NCBI GenBank assembly: GCA_943367715.1
Contig: CALRJY020000017.1
Coordinates: forward strand, 1-64,000
Length of the DNA stretch: 64,000 nucleotides
Reading direction: 5' to 3'
DNA from: JAEYXS01 sp943367715
GTDB taxonomy: Bacteria; Verrucomicrobiota; Verrucomicrobiia; Limisphaerales; JAEYXS01
Shown: one piece after another, positions 59,891 to 64,000 of the stretch
How positions within the stretch are numbered: position 1 is the stretch's first letter
Layout: every line of letters starts with the position of its first letter
The notes under the pieces: model-generated
The model's database searches: none
The model's input: only the letters and a program-made list of their open reading frames with translations
Told to the model about the DNA's origin: nothing
Position numbers and translations under genes: made by a program

Positions 59891-60754
59891 ATGAAAACGC
59901 TATACGTGTCCCTCGGCCTAGTCTGTTTGGCCACAACATTGGCTACTGCAGCCGAGCCCGCTCCAGCCGACAAGACGCAGTATCATCTCTTCAACCCGAC
60001 GCCGCGCGAGTTCATGCGGGAGATGTCCACCGACCGGCCGGACCTGACGGAAAGTCCCTACACGGTGGATGCCGGACGTTTCCAGTTTGAAACGGATCTG
60101 TGGAATTACAGCTATGACCGGCATAATTCCGGTCGCTTGGATACGCAGGACGAGGCGCACAGCTTTGCGACAGTGAACGCGAAGGCCGGTCTCTTGCATA
60201 ACCTTGATCTGCACTTCGTCATCCCGATCTATAACCGCATCCGCTCACATGATTTCTCCACGAGCACGGTCACGCGCGATCAGGGCTTTGGCGATTTGAC
60301 GGTGCGTATGAAATACAATCTCTGGGGCAATGACGGTGGCAAGACCGCCTTCGCGGTGATGCCGTTCGTCAAGTTTCCCACGGCGGCCACCGGTCTGGGA
60401 AATAACTCGCTGGAGGGCGGATTGATTCTGCCCTTCGGCATGGAATTACCCGGCGGCTGGAGCATGGGCGCGATGCTGGAGTTCGACATTCTGCGCGATG
60501 CTGGCAAGGGTCATCACCTGGATGTGATCCAGACTATTACATTCGGTCACGGCATCATTGGTGAGCTGGCGGGCTACGTAGAATTCTTCAGCGCCAGCAG
60601 CACGGAATCGCCCACGCCATGGATGGCCACGGTGAACGGCGGTTTGACCTATGGGCTGACTGAGGATATCCAATTGGATGCCGGTGTGAATTTCGGCCTC
60701 ACCCGGTCCGCGCCGGACATAAACCCGTTCGTGGGCATCTCGTGGCGCTTTTAA
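59891..60754 (+). CDS. Outer-membrane barrel protein (MetA-pathway/phenol-degradation-like transporter family)
   Basis: A 287-residue exported protein (signal MKTLYVSLGLVCLATTLATAAEPA). STDRPDLTESPYTVDAGRFQFETDL is typical of the porin-like Phenol_MetA_deg family, and the rest is repeated amphipathic beta strands ending in SWRF with the aromatic C-terminus of outer-membrane barrels. It is inserted between the metal-binding protein gene and the ATPase gene of the metal operon. A role as outer-membrane route for the metal or a metal chelate is inferred from position only. Confidence 0.85.
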   Translation: MKTLYVSLGLVCLATTLATAAEPAPADKTQYHLFNPTPREFMREMSTDRPDLTESPYTVDAGRFQFETDLWNYSYDRHNSGRLDTQDEAHSFATVNAKAGLLHNLDLHFVIPIYNRIRSHDFSTSTVTRDQGFGDLTVRMKYNLWGNDGGKTAFAVMPFVKFPTAATGLGNNSLEGGLILPFGMELPGGWSMGAMLEFDILRDAGKGHHLDVIQTITFGHGIIGELAGYVEFFSASSTESPTPWMATVNGGLTYGLTEDIQLDAGVNFGLTRSAPDINPFVGISWRF

Positions 60755-60788
60755 TATTACTCTAATGAACGCCATGAAGCCCCTAATC

Positions 60789-60904
60789 GTAGCGCAGACT
60801 GGCAGTCTGCTGTGTCGCGGATTGGTAATCCGCAGGGCTTTCATGAACTCGAACAGTCTGCCGACTGCCAGTCGGCGACACCGCAGGTTGACAACCTGCG
60901 CTAC
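60789..60904. repeat. Two inverted 47-nt double-hairpin repeat units
   Basis: Unit 1 is 60789-60835; unit 2, its reverse-complement counterpart, is 60858-60904; a 22-nt spacer separates them. Each unit has a gtagcgcag head, a 7-bp/3-nt-loop hairpin, a conserved gtgtcgc linker, a second 7-bp/3-nt-loop hairpin, and a gcag end. Stem sequences differ between units but pairing is kept in all four hairpins (60794-60810, 60817-60833, 60860-60876, 60883-60899). The block lies between the barrel gene and the ATPase gene of the metal operon. Confidence 0.85.
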
Positions 60905-60924
60905 AGCTTGGCGCATCTCGTGCG

Positions 60925-61710
60925 ATGAAATCTTCTGATACAGACAAAGCTCAAGAACCTGCACCGCTGGAGATCCACGATCTCACGGTGGCCTACCAAA
61001 AGAAGCCCGTGCTTTGGGGCGTAGATGTCACCGTGCCGAAAGGTAATCTCGTAGGCATCGTCGGGCCAAATGGTGCGGGCAAGTCCACCCTCATCAAAGC
61101 CGCGATGGGCCTCCTGCCTATCAGCAGCGGCTGGGTGAAGGTCTTTGGTCAGCCGCTCAAGGAGAACTTCCGTCGCGTGGGTTATGTGCCCCAACGTGAA
61201 TCGGTGGACTGGGATTTTCCCGTCAACGTGATGGACCTCGTATTGATGGGCCGTTACGGACATCTCAGCGTTTTCCAACGCCCCTCCAAGCATGATCACG
61301 ACGTGGCCAAGGAGTGCCTGGACAAGGTGAAGATGCTCCCCTATGCGAACCGCCAGATCGCCAATCTGAGCGGTGGCCAGCAGCAACGCGTCTTCCTCGC
61401 CCGCGCCCTCGCACAGGAAGCCGACCTGTATTTCATGGATGAACCCTTCGCCGGCGTCGATGCCGCGACGGAAGCCGCCATCATCGAACTGCTGCATGAG
61501 CTGAAGTCGAAAGGCAAAACGCTGCTCGTGGTGCATCATGATCTTCCGACTGCCCGCAACTACTTCGACATGCTGCTGCTGCTCAATATGCGCGTCGTGG
61601 CCTTTGGTCCCACGGAAGAAGTGTTCACGTATGAGCTTCTCCAGAAGACCTACGGCGGTCGCTTGACCATTCTGGCCGAAGTCGCCGATGCGGTGAGACA
61701 GAAGACTTAG
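60925..61710 (+). CDS. Metal ABC transporter ATP-binding protein
   Basis: A 261-residue ABC ATPase that powers Mn/Fe/Zn uptake. Walker A is GPNGAGKST, Q-loop VGYVPQRESVDWDFPV, signature LSGGQQQRVFLARAL, Walker B LYFMDEPFAGVD, and H-loop LLVVHHD. The DWDFPVNVMDLVLMGRYG segment is a signature of the Mn/Zn/Fe (ZnuC/MntB/TroB) subfamily. It starts 20 nt after the hairpin repeat block and is followed by the permease-repressor fusion after 4 nt. Confidence 0.95.
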   Translation: MKSSDTDKAQEPAPLEIHDLTVAYQKKPVLWGVDVTVPKGNLVGIVGPNGAGKSTLIKAAMGLLPISSGWVKVFGQPLKENFRRVGYVPQRESVDWDFPVNVMDLVLMGRYGHLSVFQRPSKHDHDVAKECLDKVKMLPYANRQIANLSGGQQQRVFLARALAQEADLYFMDEPFAGVDAATEAAIIELLHELKSKGKTLLVVHHDLPTARNYFDMLLLLNMRVVAFGPTEEVFTYELLQKTYGGRLTILAEVADAVRQKT

Positions 61711-61714
61711 TGCG

Positions 61715-63205
61715 ATGAATCACCTGCGCACATATTCGTTTCCGCACGCGTTGCGCCTAGCGTGTTATGCGGTGCTGTTGCTGTTCCTCGCGGGCTCTGC
61801 CCAGGCCGCGAAGATCGGCGACATTTCTGAGACTTCGGTGATGGAGCAGGCCGTTCGCTTCTTCACCTTCAGGGATCCAGCGGTTCGTTATGCGTTGCTC
61901 GGCTCGATCCTGCTCGGCATCTCCTGCGGAGTGATGGGCAGCTTCATCGTGGTGCGCAAGCTGGCGCTGGTCGGGGATGCCTTGTCTCACGCGGTGTTGC
62001 CCGGTGTGGCTTTGGGATTTCTGTGGAACACCTCAAAGGATCCGGTGGCCATCTTTGTCGGCGCGACCGTGGCGGGGTTGCTGGGCACCGCCGTGGTCGG
62101 CGCTATCAAGCATACGACAAAATTGAAGGAAGATGCGGCGCTTGGACTCGTGCTGGCGGCGTTCTTCTCCGTGGGTATCTGCATGGTCACGATGATCCAG
62201 CGGTTGCCCACGGGAAATAAAAGCGGCATCGATAAATTTCTGTTCGGCCAGGCGGCGGCCTTGGGGCCGAATGATGTGAAGCTGATGGCAATCGTCACCG
62301 TGCTGACGCTGGTAGTCATCGGCCTGTTCTATAAACAATTTCTCGTGACGAGTTTTGATGCCGGGTTCGCCCGCGTCACCGGTGTGCCGGTGCAAGTCAT
62401 GCACTACGCGCTCATGTTGATGCTGGCCTTCGCGGTGGTCATCGCGCTGCAAGCAGTCGGCGTGGTGCTGGTGTCGGCGATGCTCATCACGCCTGCTGCC
62501 GCAGCGTATCTGCTCACAGATCGGTTGCATCGCATGCTCATCCTGGCGGCAATCTTCGGCATGGTTTCGGGTGCGGCGGGTGCATTCCTGTCCTTCCTCG
62601 GGCCGAGTCTGCCGACAGGGCCGTTCATGGTCCTGGGGGCGAGCACGGTCTTTGGTGCGGCATTCCTTTTCGGCCCGCAGCATGGCGTCATCATGCGCTG
62701 GTGGCGGCGGCGTTCGCGCAGCTTGCGCATCCAGCGTGAAAACACGCTGAAGTCCATTTATCATGTGCTCGAAGCCCGTGATTTCAAACCGGAAGGCGTC
62801 ACCGCCCAGGAACTGGCCGAGCGCCGCCGTGAAACCTTGGAAGATATCTTGGGACAATTGCGCGAGCTGAAGCGCCATGACCTGGCTACCTTGCAAGATG
62901 ATGACCACACGGTTTTCGTCACGCCCGATGGCTGGCAACGCGCCTGCGCCATCGTGCGAAACCATCGTCTTTGGGAATTGTATCTGACCAACGCCGCGCA
63001 GATGCCCGCCGACCATGTGCACGAGGATGCGGAAAAGATCGAACATGTGCTGGGCGAAGACGTCGTGCGGCAACTGGAGAAACGGCTCAACTACGCCACC
63101 CATGACCCGCACGGGAAAGCCATCCCCGGGCAATTGGATATCCAGCGTGGCAGTTCAGCACCCGAGAAAACCGCCGATGCCCTGGGCTACGGAAAACGGA
63201 TATGA
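61715..63205 (+). CDS. Metal ABC permease fused to a DtxR/MntR-family repressor (YtgCR-like)
   Basis: A 496-residue fusion. Residues 1-330 form an ABC-3 permease: eight or nine helices, with the GSFIVVRKLALVGDALSHAVLPGVALGF coupling region and SFDAGFARVTGVPV. From about 341 a DtxR/MntR repressor begins: winged helix (TLKSIYHVLEARDF, then GVTAQELAERRRETLEDIL), then the metal/dimer domain RNHRLWELYL...HVHEDAEKIEHVLGEDVV. Aligned to DtxR/MntR, His417, Glu421, His436, Glu440, Glu443 and His444 occupy ligand positions. Glu440 replaces the DtxR Cys and matches the MntR Glu. The MntR Asp8/Glu11 positions read Asn343/Lys346. In Chlamydia trachomatis the same fusion (YtgCR) is cleaved to give the YtgR repressor. 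The next permease starts in an ATGA overlap at 63202. Confidence 0.92.
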   Translation: MNHLRTYSFPHALRLACYAVLLLFLAGSAQAAKIGDISETSVMEQAVRFFTFRDPAVRYALLGSILLGISCGVMGSFIVVRKLALVGDALSHAVLPGVALGFLWNTSKDPVAIFVGATVAGLLGTAVVGAIKHTTKLKEDAALGLVLAAFFSVGICMVTMIQRLPTGNKSGIDKFLFGQAAALGPNDVKLMAIVTVLTLVVIGLFYKQFLVTSFDAGFARVTGVPVQVMHYALMLMLAFAVVIALQAVGVVLVSAMLITPAAAAYLLTDRLHRMLILAAIFGMVSGAAGAFLSFLGPSLPTGPFMVLGASTVFGAAFLFGPQHGVIMRWWRRRSRSLRIQRENTLKSIYHVLEARDFKPEGVTAQELAERRRETLEDILGQLRELKRHDLATLQDDDHTVFVTPDGWQRACAIVRNHRLWELYLTNAAQMPADHVHEDAEKIEHVLGEDVVRQLEKRLNYATHDPHGKAIPGQLDIQRGSSAPEKTADALGYGKRI

Positions 63206-64000
63206 GCGAACTCATCCCAGCATTTAACTGGCAGGAGCACATCATTGCGCCGTGGACCACCGGCTTTGGCGCGAATTTCCTGATCACGCTGATGGGCTTC
63301 TTCGTCGCGACGGCGTGCGGACTCGTGGGTAACTACCTCATGATGCGTCGCATGGCCCTCGTGGGTGATGCCATCAGCCATAGCGTCTTGCCCGGTATCG
63401 CCATCGCTTTCTTGGTATCCAAGAGCCGCGGTACTTGGCCGATGTTTATCGGCGCCTTGATCGCCGGTATCGTGACCACCATCCTCATCGAGGTCATCCA
63501 CAAGAAAAGCCGCGTGAAGCAGGATGCGGCCATCGGCATTGCCTTCACGAGCCTGTTCGCCATCGGCGTGATCCTCATCAGCGTCTACGCCTCACAAGTA
63601 GATCTGGACCAGGAATGCGTGCTGTATGGGGAAATCGGTCATATCGGCGCCGAAGTGCCGCTGGATTTCAAGGCAGCCGTTCAGGAACGCGGTTTCTGGG
63701 AAGTCATTCCTGTGGCGGTAACCCGCATGGGTTTCGTGGCGATAATCACCGTTCTCCTGGTGCTGTTGTTCTACAAGCAACTGCTCGTCAGTTCTTTCGA
63801 TGCCGGGCTGGCAACGTCGCTGGGCATCAATTCCACCTTTGTACACTACGCGTTGATGTGCTGGCTCTCGATCGTGGTGGTGAGCGCGTTTGAATCGGTT
63901 GGCGCGGTGCTGGTGGTGGCGATGCTGATTTTGCCGGGGGCCACGGCGTTCATGCTGTCGCCTCGTTTGCCGGTGATCCATGCACTGACGGTGTTGACGG
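63202..64000 (+). CDS. Metal ABC transporter permease, second subunit (partial at window end)
   Basis: An open frame of 266 codons from the ATG at 63202 to the window edge with no stop; the gene is cut. It is an ABC-3 family permease paralogous to the first: CGLVGNYLMMRRMALVGDAISHSVLPGIAIAF, SRVKQDAAIGIAFTSLFAIG, LLVSSFDAGLATSLGINS and SVGAVLVVAMLILPGATAFML. The length available covers most of a typical permease (about 280-320). Unlike its neighbour it shows no repressor domain so far. Start chosen by the ATGA overlap with the fusion gene. It corresponds in position to YtgD. Confidence 0.93.
   Translation, partial: MSELIPAFNWQEHIIAPWTTGFGANFLITLMGFFVATACGLVGNYLMMRRMALVGDAISHSVLPGIAIAFLVSKSRGTWPMFIGALIAGIVTTILIEVIHKKSRVKQDAAIGIAFTSLFAIGVILISVYASQVDLDQECVLYGEIGHIGAEVPLDFKAAVQERGFWEVIPVAVTRMGFVAIITVLLVLLFYKQLLVSSFDAGLATSLGINSTFVHYALMCWLSIVVVSAFESVGAVLVVAMLILPGATAFMLSPRLPVIHALTVLT

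Noticed and set aside
60789..60904. Possible CRISPR array or integron attC site
   Set aside because: Only two units, in inverted rather than direct orientation, no spacers of uniform size, and no cas or integrase genes.
62033..63133. 366-codon minus-strand frame under the permease-repressor fusion
   Set aside because: His/Gln/Asp-rich mirror sequence; the sense strand shows continuous domain homology.
1..64000. tRNA, rRNA, riboswitch, prophage or transposase genes
   Set aside because: Intergenic gaps were read on both strands and no convincing signatures were found.

Overview
This window is a moderately GC-rich bacterial chromosome segment, most likely from a free-living Verrucomicrobiota member (PVC superphylum, Pedosphaera/Limisphaera-like). 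The evidence is the mix of genes: Tat-exported Gfo/Idh/MocA oxidoreductase next to a ThuA-domain protein, exported PQQ-type propeller, ceramidase-like secreted enzyme, TM-fused spermidine-synthase-like protein, alpha-2-macroglobulin, and a metal ABC operon whose permease is fused to a DtxR/MntR repressor as in chlamydial YtgCR. The lineage call is an inference from gene content. I found no rRNA, tRNA, CRISPR array, prophage or insertion sequence.

Layout. 0.2-6.4 kb: giant alpha-2-macroglobulin. 6.4-10.1 kb: NtrC-type regulator, PilC/GspF-like protein, elongation factor P. 10.1-12.4 kb: membrane flippase-like/GT2 fusion and a small secreted protein. 12.5-22 kb: exopolysaccharide locus made of two convergent operons. 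One (+ strand) has three glycosyltransferases and a Wzy/O-antigen-ligase-like protein. The other (- strand) has an outer-membrane barrel, Wzc-like tyrosine kinase, Wza-like exporter and an FHA protein. 22-26 kb: two tandem peptide-type ABC substrate-binding lipoproteins without permeases. 26-30 kb: EamA transporter, radical SAM protein, spermidine-synthase-like protein. 30-36.6 kb: two GDP-mannose-dehydratase-like genes, then a three-gene cassette (HemN/W-like radical SAM, chorismate-lyase-like, halogenase-like flavoprotein) and a Tat-exported propeller. 37-44 kb: FAH hydrolase, then an accessory stretch of small repeat-protein and unknown genes (LRR-like, TPR with a frameshift, propeller fragment), an alpha/beta hydrolase, and about 1 kb of repeat-rich non-coding DNA. 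44-58.7 kb: methyltransferase, ceramidase-like enzyme, Ser/Thr kinase, Gfo/Idh + ThuA pair, class II aldolase, ankyrin protein, lactate permease, CaCA-like membrane protein, OvoA-C-terminal-like methyltransferase coupled to an M29-like aminopeptidase, truncated haemoglobin, DUF3445 and DUF971 proteins. 58.8-64 kb: metal ABC transporter operon (binding protein, outer-membrane barrel, ATPase, permease-repressor fusion, second permease cut by the window end).

The most notable items are: (1) the YtgABCD-like operon, with a permease-MntR/DtxR fusion and a DtxR-like operator overlapping its predicted promoter; (2) a modular hairpin repeat family, best seen as two inverted 47-nt double-hairpin units at 60789-60904, with related hairpins in several other intergenic gaps; (3) the halogenase-like/chorismate-lyase-like/radical SAM cassette; (4) an intrinsic-terminator hairpin that contains the Shine-Dalgarno sequence of the Wzc-like kinase gene. 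All calls were made by reading the sequence; no database searches were run.
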